DNA from: Paralithodes platypus | Lineage: Eukaryota; Arthropoda; Malacostraca; Decapoda; Lithodidae | Reading direction: 5' to 3' | DNA: 64,000 nucleotides | Assembly (NCBI GenBank): GCA_032716605.1 | Contig: CM064509.1 | Location: forward strand, 50,227,990-50,291,989 | In this document: positions 45,525 to 54,868 of the stretch, piece by piece | Layout of the letters: every line of letters starts with the position of its first letter | Numbering within the stretch: position 1 is the first letter of the stretch | The notes under the pieces: model-generated | What the model was told of the DNA's origin: nothing | Databases searched by the model: none | The model's input: the letters and a program-made list of their open reading frames with translations, nothing else | Made by a program: the position numbers and the translations under genes

Positions 45525-45950
45525 ACGACACTACTGCAGCATTATGAGAAACAATTTATTAGAGATAATAGGCAACAATAGATTCGACATATTTTTCTCC
45601 ATAGGCTATAGTCCGCATGGAGGATTTTCGTTATCGACAAATTGAAAAAATTCCCACTTCACATACAAAATAGACAAATACACCAAAAATCGGGGTGTGG
45701 GGGCGGCAGCTCCCACCCATAATAGCCTACAATAATAGGTTAGGTAAGGTTGTTAGGTTAGGCTAGGCTAATGTCCTTTCAAAGGGGTTTAGGCCTAGTA
45801 AACACTAGGATAGCCTATACCTGGTCAAGGGTAAGTCCTGCTGTAGTCAACTTGAATGCTACCTTAAATTGTAATATTAGACTAGGCATAGCCTATAGAT
45901 AAAATAGCCTAGCCTACTTATTTATTGTAGCCTATAATATAGGCCTAGCC
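45525..45950. other. No gene; AGGCCTA-type motifs
   Basis: AT-rich with GGTTAGGCTAGGCTAATG and similar phrases. No coding or RNA feature was recognised. Confidence 0.5.
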
Positions 45951-47786
45951 GGGTAGAATGTAGAGTTCGGGCATACCGCCACCATTGTTTACACTGCGCA
46001 GAGCGGCGACGGAAGCTTGCCATCATGTTCCCGTCCATTTTGAATGCCGTTGGATACGATAATATGTTGAGGGGGGCAAACACCCCCCATGACATATTGT
46101 CATCATCATATAATTTGCCAGCAGGGGACAAATAGGCCGAACCAAAAAAGAATCGTCGTAAAAAACTCAAAATAAACACGAACTTACAGTAACTGCGGCG
46201 ATCGACCATGTAAACATGACGGCGGCGGCGGCGGTGGACGCTTGCAATCATGTTCCCGTCTATTTTGACTGCCATTGGATACAATAATATGTTGAGGGGA
46301 GGGCTTTGCGGCAATTTTTTTGGTTGTTTGCCCCCTACTGGCAATATATATGATGATGACAACACGTCATGGGGGCAAAGCCCCCCTCAACATATTATTG
46401 TATCCAATGGCATTCAAAATAGACGGGAACATTATCGCAAGTGTCAGACGCCGACACCGCCGTTGTCATGTTTACATATGTCGATCACCGTGGTTAAAGG
46501 CTGGTTCACACAGCCAAGTCGGTGCGCGAGTCCAACACGAGTCACACTCGTCGATTATCGCCGTCGCTTGAGGCTGAGTCAGCTGCGAGTAGCAATTGCT
46601 CCCGAGTCAAGGAGAGTGTAACACGAGTTAACTAGAGTCAATACAAGTCAACACGTGTTCATGCAAGAGTCTGTACGAGTAACTGAGAGTCAAAACGAGT
46701 GTAACACGAACCCAACACGAGTGTCAAAAATTTGAAAAATAATGGCCACATTCCAGGGCACGTAAACAAAGAGTATGGACGAGTCTAACACAAGTCAACG
46801 CGATTGTTACACGGATCAACACGATTGTTATACGGATCAACACGAAAGACAACGCGTTGACTCTCGTTGGATCTCTGTTGCACACGTGTTGACTCGTGTT
46901 ACATCCGTGTAAACTCGTGTAAACTCTCGTTGATTCGTCCTAGATTTTTAAAATAACGGTAATTCAAATGACACTTGCTTTTCCGTGTTACACTCGTGTT
47001 TTTTTCTCAGTGGATCGTGTTTACTCTTGTTTACTCGTGTTTTCACTCGTGTTTGAATCGTGTAAACTCTGGCATCATGGTGGCACCAAATTTTGGCACT
47101 CTCATTCGTGTTTTCTACTCTTGTTGATACGTGTTGCATGAGTGTTACATACGTGTTGTTGCGTGTAGACACGTGTTGCTTCGTCAACGTCGAAATGATG
47201 ACGAAAAGCGACGAATCACCAAAGAGTGTTACACGGGTTTACACGAGTCAACACGAGTTAACACGAATAACGAAGAGTTATTCAGAGTCAAACACGAGTT
47301 AACACGTATGTACACGAGTCTACACGTATTTAGGCCACACTCGTGGGTACTCGCCACGGGACCCAAAAGTTTCATGCATGCATGAAATTTTTGGACCCCG
47401 TGGGGATTTCCCACGAGTGTGTCGAGTAAACAAAGAGTATACACGAGCGTAGCACGAGTCTATACGAGTGTTGAGGAGTATTGACGAGTCATTGCTGAAT
47501 AGCAAAATTTCATCACTCGTGTTGGACTCGCGCACCGACTCGGCTATGTGTGAACCAGCCTTTAGTTCGCGTCTATTTTGAAGTCGTTTTTTTCGGTTAT
47601 TTGCCTCCTGCTGGCAATATATATGATGATGACAATATGTCATGGGGGGGGGGGTGACCCCCCTCAACCTATTATTGTATCCAAAAGCAGTCAAATAGAC
47701 GGGAACATGATGGCCAGCGTCCGCCGCCGCTCCGCGTAGTGTAAACAAGGCTGGCGGTACACCCGAACTCTACATTCTACCCAACT
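45951..47786. mobile_element. Foldback element of family D, carrying an inserted element
   Basis: GGGTAGAATGTAGAGTTCGG at the left end and its complement at the right end (near 47786) define long inverted arms, each containing CATGTTCCCGTCTATTTTGA, ATATGTTGAGGGG and GACATATTGTCATCATCATA. The left side holds two D units in tandem plus an inverted one (about 45960-46490), so several internal hairpins are possible. Element E1 lies inside. Confidence 0.7.
46497..47561. mobile_element. Non-autonomous element E1 built of ACTCG/CGAGT motifs
   Basis: Inverted ends AAGGCTGGTTCACACAGCC and complement, followed by GTCGGTGCGCGAGTCCAACA on both sides. TTA flanks it (46494-46496 and 47562-47564), and the D fragment near 44838 shows an empty site GCGGTTAACTTCGCG. 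The body consists largely of ACACGAGT and ACTCGTGTT repeats in opposite orientation in the two halves, and a CATGCATGCATG palindrome. No coding capacity. Confidence 0.8.
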
Positions 47787-47819
47787 AATTTTCCAACTAG
47801 CATAACCGATGATTATCAA

Positions 47820-48690
47820 TGATCAATCCCAGTCAGAAACGTCCATGCTTCCCTCCCATAAGTCAATGTTGGGATTACCACACTGTCATGCAAGGACTTC
47901 TTTACTTCCATGCTGACCACCCTATTTCTTCTTACTGCTTTCAGAGTTCCTACAAAGCTCTTCCCCTGTTACACTTTCTCCCACACTTCTTCATCCATAG
48001 GCCTACTCACATCTTTACTCAAGACACTGCCCAAATACTTAAATGAGCTGACATTCTTCATAGCCGTTCAACCTCACTTCACACTCTACGGTTGCACCCC
48101 TTTCAATGACCATAATATTGCTCTTCCTAGCATTTACCTCCAGATTCCGTTTTTCACACACTGTTCCAAACATATTTACCTGACCCTGCAACTCTCATTC
48201 ACTATCGCTCATCAGAACTGTGTTGTCAGCAACAGTAGTACCGGTACTGTACTGTTGAGGCAACTTCCACTCGTTTCCTTCCCTTATCAGCGGTACACCA
48301 ACATCCGCTGCTCTTCCTTGTATTTCTTTCATGACTCCATCCATATACTGTACCGGTATATATTGAACAACCATGGGGACATCACACACCCTTGCTTTAA
48401 CCCAACATTCAGATTAAAGAACTCGCTCTGTTAATTATCCACACATACTGACACCTTTGCACCCTCATACATGCTCTTCATTGCTTTCAGCAACTTGCCA
48501 TCTACTCCGTATATTCTCAGTACCGGTACTTTCCACATACCTTCTCTATCAATTCTGTCATAGGCCATCTCCAACTCCATAAATGCAGCATACAACTTTT
48601 GTCGCTTCTCCAGATATTTCTCCACAACACATTTCTGGGCAAAAATCTGAGCTACACATCCTCTTCCCTTCCTAAGATGACTACAGTATG
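47820..48690 (-). pseudogene. RTE-like LINE fragment (minus strand), RT core to C-terminus
   Basis: 48431-48709 (minus) encodes RKGRGCVAQIFAQKCVVEKY and AYDRIDREGMWK; 47820-48430 matches the downstream RT and tail-side sequence in broken frames. It differs from copies 1-3 more than they differ from one another, so it is a separate, older subfamily. A GGTACCGGTAC-type duplication interrupts it. Confidence 0.8.
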
Positions 48691-48955
48691 CTAACCGTTT
48701 CCCCAGCAATACTGACTGAAAATGCCCAAATATATTGCATGTCCTCTTCAGATTTATCTAAAATATGTAAAATTACACCAAATACCACTACAGTAGCACT
48801 GAAATCAATAAAACTCACTAACAGGATAAATAAATGGAAGAAATACTCCAAAAGATTAATATGTTAACCCTTTACCCAGCAATACTGACTGAAAATGCCT
48901 AAATAGATTGCATGTGCTCTTCAGATTTATACATACATACGTACATAACATTTTA
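48690..48955. repeat. Repeat F, two units
   Basis: CCCAGCAATACTGACTGAAA, then TTGCATGTGCTCTTCAGATT and ATGTAAAATTACACCAAATA, in units of about 165 bp. The second unit begins TTAACCCTTTACCCAGCAAT near 48864. Further units are at 49280-49385 (partial) and 50850-51200. Confidence 0.7.
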
Positions 48956-48959
48956 AGAC

Positions 48960-49275
48960 TGAGTGCTCCACACAGATGTGCAGTTTCAGTCTCTTTTCCT
49001 AATGGCGGCGTTCCAGGGAACCCTGTTAAGGGATGCTTTACTTGTCCAGTTTTTTTATTTGAGATCGGCACGTATAGTCCGATCCCAGGTCTTACTCGGT
49101 CCACCCCTTGGTGCAGCTCCCTCCACAATCGCAGACCTGCATCTTTTCACCCAATTTTTTTCATCCATTCTCTCCACATGTCCATACCATCCCAGTTTAC
49201 TTGTACGCATCTCCTCGCTAATACTCTTTATACCTAAACGTCTCTTCAGCTCATCATTTGTTATTCTGTTGACAT
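48960..49275 (-). pseudogene. RTE/CR1-type LINE C-terminal fragment
   Basis: The minus strand reads MRTSKLGWYGHVERMDEKNW, then VKRCRSAIVEGAAPRGGPSK, the conserved region after reverse transcriptase in RTE-type elements (L-x-W-x-GHVERM). Sequence is unlike the RTE copies in detail, so it is another family. Confidence 0.7.
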
Positions 49276-49387
49276 CCTTTATCTGAAATATGTAAAATTA
49301 CACCAATTACCAACTACATTACCAACAAATTTAATAAAGTACACTAACAGGATAAAGAAAATGTAAGAAATAGCCCTAAAGATGAAT

Positions 49388-50850
49388 TTATCTATCTATC
49401 TATTGACGGACGCCTTGATCCCCGAAGGATTGGCCACGAACGAAACACCCTTATGCACCTCTGTCCCCAGTCAGTCGACGCCCCTCCTCCCATCCAGCAC
49501 CGCTTTCACGCATATACTTCTTAACTCCATCCTTCCACCTCTCTCTTGGTTTATTTCTCCCTCTGTCCTTCCACCTCACTCGTACATGCTCTTAGTCATT
49601 CTCTCGCTTGCCATACGTTCCACATGGCCGAACCATCTCAAGGTGTTCTTTTTCGCACTTTCCAGTACATTCACACCACACCTCTCTCGTACTTCCTCAT
49701 TCGTCTGTCTATCCCTCCATGTAACTCTGCACACACTTCTCAAGTAACTCATTTCCATCCCTTTCACTCATGGTTTGAATCTCTCCAACAACGTCCATGC
49801 TTCGCTTCCGTAAGTCAGTGTCGAGATTACCACACTGTCATGCAATGACTTCTTCAGTTCCATGCTGACCACCCTATTTCATGTTACTGCTTTCAGCATT
49901 CCTACAACCCTCTTCCCCTGTTGCATCCTCTCCCACACTTCTTCATCCATACTCCCATCTTTACTCTGTACACTGCCAAGATACTTAAATGAGCTGACAA
50001 TCTCCATAGCCTGACCGTTCAACTTCACCTCACACTCTGTGGCTTCACCCCTTTCGAAGACCATAACCTTGCTCTTCCCCGCATTTACCTTCAGATTCCA
50101 TTTTTCACACACTGTTCCAAACATATTTACCAGACCCTGCAACTCCCATTCATATCGTCAGCAAACAGCAGTACACAAACATCCACTGTTCTTCCTTGTA
50201 TTTCTTTTATGACTCCATCCATATACTGTATATATAGAACAACCATCGGGACATCACACACCCTTGCTTTACCAAACATTCAGATCAAAGAACTCCCTCT
50301 GTTCATTCTTCACACGTACTGATACCTTTGCACTCTCATACATACTCTTCACTGCTTTCAGCAACTTGCCATCTACTCCATATATGCTCAGTACTTTCCA
50401 CATACCTTCTCTATCAACTCTGTCATTCCACTCGTTGCCTTCCCTTATTAGTGGTACACCAACACCCACTGCTCATCCTTGCATTTCTTTTATGACTCCA
50501 TCCATATACAGTTCAGTATATATTGAACAACCACGGGGACATCACACACCCTTTCTTTAACCCAAAATTCAGATCAAAGAACTCGCTCTGTTCATTCTCA
50601 ACACATACTGACACCTTTGCACCCTCATGCATGCTTTTCACTGCTTTCAGCAACTTGCTATCTGCTCCGTATATTCCAAGTACTTTCTACATACCGGTAC
50701 CTTCTCTATCAACTCTGTCATAGGCCTTCTCCAAGTCCATGAAGGCAGCATACAACTTTTGTCCCTTCTCAAGATATATCTCCACAACATATTTCAGGGC
50801 AAAGATCTGAGCTACACATCCTCTTCCCTTCCTATGATGAATACTGTATG
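49388..50850 (-). pseudogene. RTE-like LINE fragment (minus strand) with internal duplication
   Basis: The (TATC)n tail is at 49388-49403. Then leftward on the coding strand: SYLRSVCRVTWRDRQTNEEV with LRWFGHVERM (49576-49767), NLKVNAGKSKVMVFERGEAT (49879-50142), and RT palm pieces (50269-50860: KAVKSMYESAKV, AFMDLEKAYDRVDREG). The segment around 50200-50465 is repeated at 50455-50720, so the copy is rearranged. Confidence 0.8.
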
Positions 50851-51205
50851 TTAACCGTTTCCCCAGCAATACTGACTGAAAATGCCCAAATATATTGCAT
50901 GTGCTCTTCTGATTTATCTAAAATATGTAAAATTATACCAAATACCAACTACATTAGCACAAAACTTAATCAATCACAGAAACAGGATAAAAACATAGAA
51001 TAAATACCCCAAAAGATGAATTTGTTAACCCTTTCACCAGCAATACTTACTGAACATGCACAAATAAATTGCATGTGCTCTTCAGATTTAGCTGAAATAT
51101 GTAAAACTACACCAAATACTAACTACATTAGCACAAAAATTAATCAAGCACTTTAACAGGATAAATCAAATGGAAGAAATAGCCCAAAAATGAATTTATC
51201 TATAG
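50850..51205. repeat. Repeat F, two further units
   Basis: Units at about 50855-51024 and 51025-51200 share CCAGCAATACT, GCATGTGCTCTTC and ATAGCCCAAAA phrases with 48690-48955. The second again begins TTAACCCTTTCACCAGC. It adjoins RTE 3' ends each time. Confidence 0.65.
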
Positions 51206-51290
51206 CCTACCGGTGTATATTGCCGGACACCTTGATCCCCGAAGGGGTGACCATGAACGAAACGCCTGCGTATTTCAAGCTCGCTTGAGT
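51205..51290 (-). mobile_element. Short RTE 3' end fragment
   Basis: CCTTGATCCCCGAAGGGGTG with flanking sequence matches the extreme 3' coding end of RTE copies on the minus strand. Confidence 0.6.
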
Positions 51291-51606
51291 TATCACTCGA
51301 TCGTCTTTTAGAGCTTTTTGGCCCGGGGTAATTACCACACCATCGCGCCATAAGGAGTTTGAGGGGGTTAAATTGCTAGATACATAGAGGAAGAGGAATG
51401 CCAAGTAAAGCTAAACAAAAATATATAAGATATTTTTAACATGAGGTTGCTTATAATAATTTGTACCTCTGCAGTTTCTCCATGGCTAACGAAAAAGGTC
51501 ACATTCCTAAGAAGCCCCAACCAAAAAGGCCAAGCTTCTGTACAGAAAAAAGGCACACCATTAGCCTTATGGTGACCCTATCAAATAATCAAAACAACCA
51601 CACTTC
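51291..51606. other. No gene recognised
   Basis: No coding motif. Frames on the minus strand (51207-51404 and 51368-51556) are not recognised. Confidence 0.4.
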
Positions 51607-52030
51607 TTAACCCAATTCCCGCGGGGCCCCTCATATGACGGAGACGAATTTCCAGCTATTTTGTAGCCTGTGAGCCAGGCCAGCTTTTGCAAGCAGCACG
51701 GATGGACGTCAGCCGGAGACTACAGGCGCCGCCATGACACTGAGGTTTGTGTGAGAGAGAGCTCACTTAAGTGCAGCGTCACACATAGCGAAAACAGAAA
51801 ATAATTGGTAATTTTTAGCGATTTCGCCGATCGGATTTGGTAATTTTTAGCAATTTTGCCCTTCGTTTGCAAGATCCTTACAAGAAAACCAGACGTCGTA
51901 CAGGGATGATTCAGGAGTAATTTGAAAGCTATTACCGTACTTTCACGAATACATAATTGTATTACGCTCTGGCTTTTGCTTATGCATGAAAATGAGCAGG
52001 GAATGAAGGCAATTTCGGGCAATTATGCCT
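51607..52030 (+). mobile_element. Diverged family A-like TTAA element, 3' truncated
   Basis: Begins TTAACCCAATTCCCGCGGGG and keeps the family order: TGCAAGATCCTTACAAGAAA, TGAAAGCT, TATTACGCTCTGGC and TATGCATGAAAATGAGCAGG. The right end is lost where the next LINE begins. Confidence 0.55.
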
Positions 52031-52160
52031 ACTCGTACAGGAGTCCTTGGAGCGGCTTCGGTCGCGCCGGGAATTTCCACACCTCTCACACCACACACAC
52101 ACACATCACACAGTTTTTCCTACACCGAGAAATGACTCTCCGGCTGTCATTTCTCGAAGA

Positions 52161-52199
52161 CTTCTTCTAGCCGGAGACATTGAGAGCAACCCAGGACCC
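52161..52199 (+). other. 2A-like ribosome-skipping peptide motif
   Basis: Encodes LLLAGDIESNPGP, a full match to the D-[VI]-E-x-N-P-G-P consensus. Downstream, the reading frame (TYTYICIPNLYLL) differs from that of the reverse transcriptase, so in this copy the 2A is uncoupled by the deletion. Confidence 0.85.
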
Positions 52200-52213
52200 A
52201 CCTACACATACAT

Positions 52214-54304
52214 ATGTATCCCGAACCTTTACCTCCTGTGGGACGCAGCACTCATCTCTCTGTGTTCTGGTCACCTGCCCCTACCACCTCCCATCAACAG
52301 ACCCCCGTCATCCGGACCTACCGACCAACGCCAGACTCTGCAATGCGGGGGTTCGGGCAGTGGTTGGTTCATTACCCGTGGACGGAGGTTCTCACTGAAG
52401 AAGATGTTAATGCCAAATGGGACAACTTTGTATCTACCACCACCGAAGCCTACCACCACTTCTTCCCCACCAAGAGGACCAAAATGCACCCCTCTGACGT
52501 CCCATGGATTACTCCTCGGATCAAGAGACTGATGCAGAATCGGAATAAGGCCTTCTACACGGACAACAATCGCTACAAGGACCTACGCAACATTGTGATA
52601 AGGGAAATCCGTTGGGCGAAGAAGTCCTACTACCCTACAAAGATTCATCATTTAAAACAAACCAATATCAGTCAGTGGTACTCTAAAATTAAGAATCTTT
52701 GTGGCTTAAGTAGTGGGACTCCTTCGATCCCCTGTGTTTCCCATGTCCCTCGTGTAGATGCACCTGAACTGATAAATAATCACTTCTCTACCATCTGCCA
52801 AACCCTCCCCAAACTAGACCGCACCAACCTCCCTGCCTTCCTCCCATCCCCTTCCCCCCCAGTAACTGTTCAAGAATTTGAAGTGGCCAAAAAGCTTTCC
52901 AGTTTCAAATCAAAAAGATCAACAACCCCAGTAGACCTACCCATGAAAATATACAAAGAATTTTCAGTGGAATTTGCCACCCCCCTTTGCTCGATAATTA
53001 ATGCCTCCTTAAGGCAAAGTAAATGCCCTGCAGACTGGAAAACTTCATACGTCACTCCAATCCCCAAAACCCCCTCCCCACATTCTCTTAATGAACTCAG
53101 ACCAATTGCCATTACGCCCATCCCTAGTCTAATCTGTGAGGACTTTGTATTCACCTGGGCTTACTCACAAATCCGTCACTTGATAGATCCCCAACAGTTT
53201 GGCAACGTAAAAACCTCCTCCACCACTCACTGTCTTATTAGCTTCCTAGATTATATTTACACAAATCTTGAGAAGAGAAAGACTTCCCTCGCCCTTGCCT
53301 TTATTGACTTCAGGAAAGCATTTGACCTTGTTGACCACACCATCATCATCAACAAAGCCATAAAGTTGGGGCTACATCCTACCCTGGTTGCGTGGTTGAC
53401 CGACTTCCTTAGTGACAGACGACAAGCAGTGCGATACCAAGGCTTCATCTCCACCTTCCTAGACATCACATGTGGAGTCCCACAGGGCACAAAGATGGGG
53501 CCTCTATTGTTCCTCATCTTGATTAATGATGCCCTAAAGGACACCCCATTCCACTGGAAGTACGTGGACGACTCGACAGTCGGCATTACTGTCGATAACA
53601 CCTCCCCTAACTATGACCCCCTACAAGACATCCTCGACCGTCTTCAAGCCTGGACCACAGACAATCATGTGACTATCAATCATGACAAGACAGTGGTCAT
53701 GCACATCAACACTTCCGTTACCGACCTTCCTCCACCCACTGTCACAATTGGTCCTCATCCCCTTCAGCTTGTTGAGTCCACCAAACTCCTCGGAATCACT
53801 GTGGACAACAAACTGAACTGGAAGAAACATGTAACTACCACAGTCAGGACCGCCACTTACAAGTTATTTATGCTAAGGCGGTTGAGATCCCTGGGGGCGC
53901 CGGAGAATGAGCTGAAGAGTATATATAACACCTTTATACTCCCTAAGCTCACCTACGCCTCTCCCGCCTGGTCCTCCTCTCTAACCCTAACACATCAACG
54001 TCAACTGGAGAGAGTTCAGAGGAGGGCATGCAGGATCATCCTGGGTGGCACATATCCAGGGTACGAGGAAGCTCTCACCACCCTTAGCATACCTACACTT
54101 TCAACCCACCACTACAACACACTCAAACAGTTTGCATCTAAGCTGCTTGTTCACCCACGACACAGAAACTTACTTCCACCAGACGCCCCTAGACCTACAC
54201 GTGCAGCTCGTCATTTCAACACACTCCAACCTATAAGAGCAAGAACTGACAGATATAAAAATAGTCCTATCCCAACCATTGTTAATATTATTAATAATGT
54301 GTAA
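52214..54304 (+). CDS. CR1/Jockey-group LINE reverse transcriptase (endonuclease deleted)
   Basis: A 696-aa open frame. Remnant endonuclease C-terminus (residues 8-20), linker with PWITPRIKRLMQNRNKAFY, then reverse transcriptase: CPADWKTSYVTPIPK, LAFIDFRKAFDLVDH (catalytic D, about 355-369), CGVPQGTKMGPLLFLILIND and WKYVDDSTVG (catalytic YVDD, about residues 436-445), then STKLLGITVDNKLNWKKH and YASPAWSSSLTLTHQRQLER. It ends PTIVNIINNV. The RT is uninterrupted, which is notable in this window. Without an endonuclease it could not retrotranspose alone by the usual route. Clade is given from general pattern only. Confidence 0.85.
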   Translation: MYPEPLPPVGRSTHLSVFWSPAPTTSHQQTPVIRTYRPTPDSAMRGFGQWLVHYPWTEVLTEEDVNAKWDNFVSTTTEAYHHFFPTKRTKMHPSDVPWITPRIKRLMQNRNKAFYTDNNRYKDLRNIVIREIRWAKKSYYPTKIHHLKQTNISQWYSKIKNLCGLSSGTPSIPCVSHVPRVDAPELINNHFSTICQTLPKLDRTNLPAFLPSPSPPVTVQEFEVAKKLSSFKSKRSTTPVDLPMKIYKEFSVEFATPLCSIINASLRQSKCPADWKTSYVTPIPKTPSPHSLNELRPIAITPIPSLICEDFVFTWAYSQIRHLIDPQQFGNVKTSSTTHCLISFLDYIYTNLEKRKTSLALAFIDFRKAFDLVDHTIIINKAIKLGLHPTLVAWLTDFLSDRRQAVRYQGFISTFLDITCGVPQGTKMGPLLFLILINDALKDTPFHWKYVDDSTVGITVDNTSPNYDPLQDILDRLQAWTTDNHVTINHDKTVVMHINTSVTDLPPPTVTIGPHPLQLVESTKLLGITVDNKLNWKKHVTTTVRTATYKLFMLRRLRSLGAPENELKSIYNTFILPKLTYASPAWSSSLTLTHQRQLERVQRRACRIILGGTYPGYEEALTTLSIPTLSTHHYNTLKQFASKLLVHPRHRNLLPPDAPRPTRAARHFNTLQPIRARTDRYKNSPIPTIVNIINNV

Positions 54305-54858
54305 TAACGGTCTGTCACACCATATATACGCGCCCACCTTTAATAATATATGCATAAGTGTGTGTGCGTGTGTGTATTAGAATATAATTATGTATGTATT
54401 TGCTTGAGTTTGTTTATGTATATGTGTATATATGTATCTATGTATGTGCAGTATATGTGTATGTATGTGTGCGTATATGTGTATGTATGTATGCGTTATT
54501 TATGTATATATATATGTGTATAGTGTATACTGTTTGTGGTTCGAGCCCGGCTGAGAGTATCAGGTAGGATAAGAGAAGAGCATATATGCATGTAATGTGC
54601 ATATATTTATGTATATGTATGTCTGTGTGTACGTGCTGTCAATGGTTCGAGCCCGGTTGAGAATATAAGGTATATAATATATATATGTACTGTACGTGTA
54701 TTTATATTTATATGGTCATATGCACATATGTATGTAAATATACGTACATATGAGCGAGAACATATTGCTCACTAGCGCAACTTCTGATTATAAATCTATG
54801 CATAAGCATTATCTATTATTAAGTGTTCGCGTATCTTCATCCATGTATTTCCACCCTT
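54305..54858. repeat. TATG-rich microsatellite sequence with two B-box remnants
   Basis: Irregular TATGTATGTGTATA repeats enclose GGTTCGAGCCCGGCTGAGAG (about 54538) and GGTTCGAGCCCGGTTGAGAA (about 54644). GGTTCGAGCCC is a perfect tRNA-type B box, and the following GAGTAT phrase matches the tRNA-like units at 25737-25900. No A box was found. Confidence 0.65.
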
Positions 54859-54868
54859 AACAATAGAA

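Larger units (their letters stand above)
52031..54304 (+). mobile_element. LINE with 2A-bearing 5' end and CR1-like reverse transcriptase, internally deleted
   Basis: The 5' section (about 52080-52215) matches the 5' end of the LINE at 1-1530, including leader and 2A motif. At about 52215 it jumps to the very end of an endonuclease domain (VGRSTHLSVFWSP, with T where D of S-D-H is expected) and then a reverse transcriptase of a different type. Most of the endonuclease is missing. Confidence 0.8.

Noticed and set aside
46948..47748. Thr/Arg/Val-rich frames in E1 (and 62982-63613 in E2/E3)
   Set aside because: Translations of ACACGAGT/ACTCGTGTT words; compositional only.
54170..54858. Host gene promoter or 3' UTR after the CR1-like LINE
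   Set aside because: Only TATG microsatellite and B-box remnants are present; no downstream host frame.
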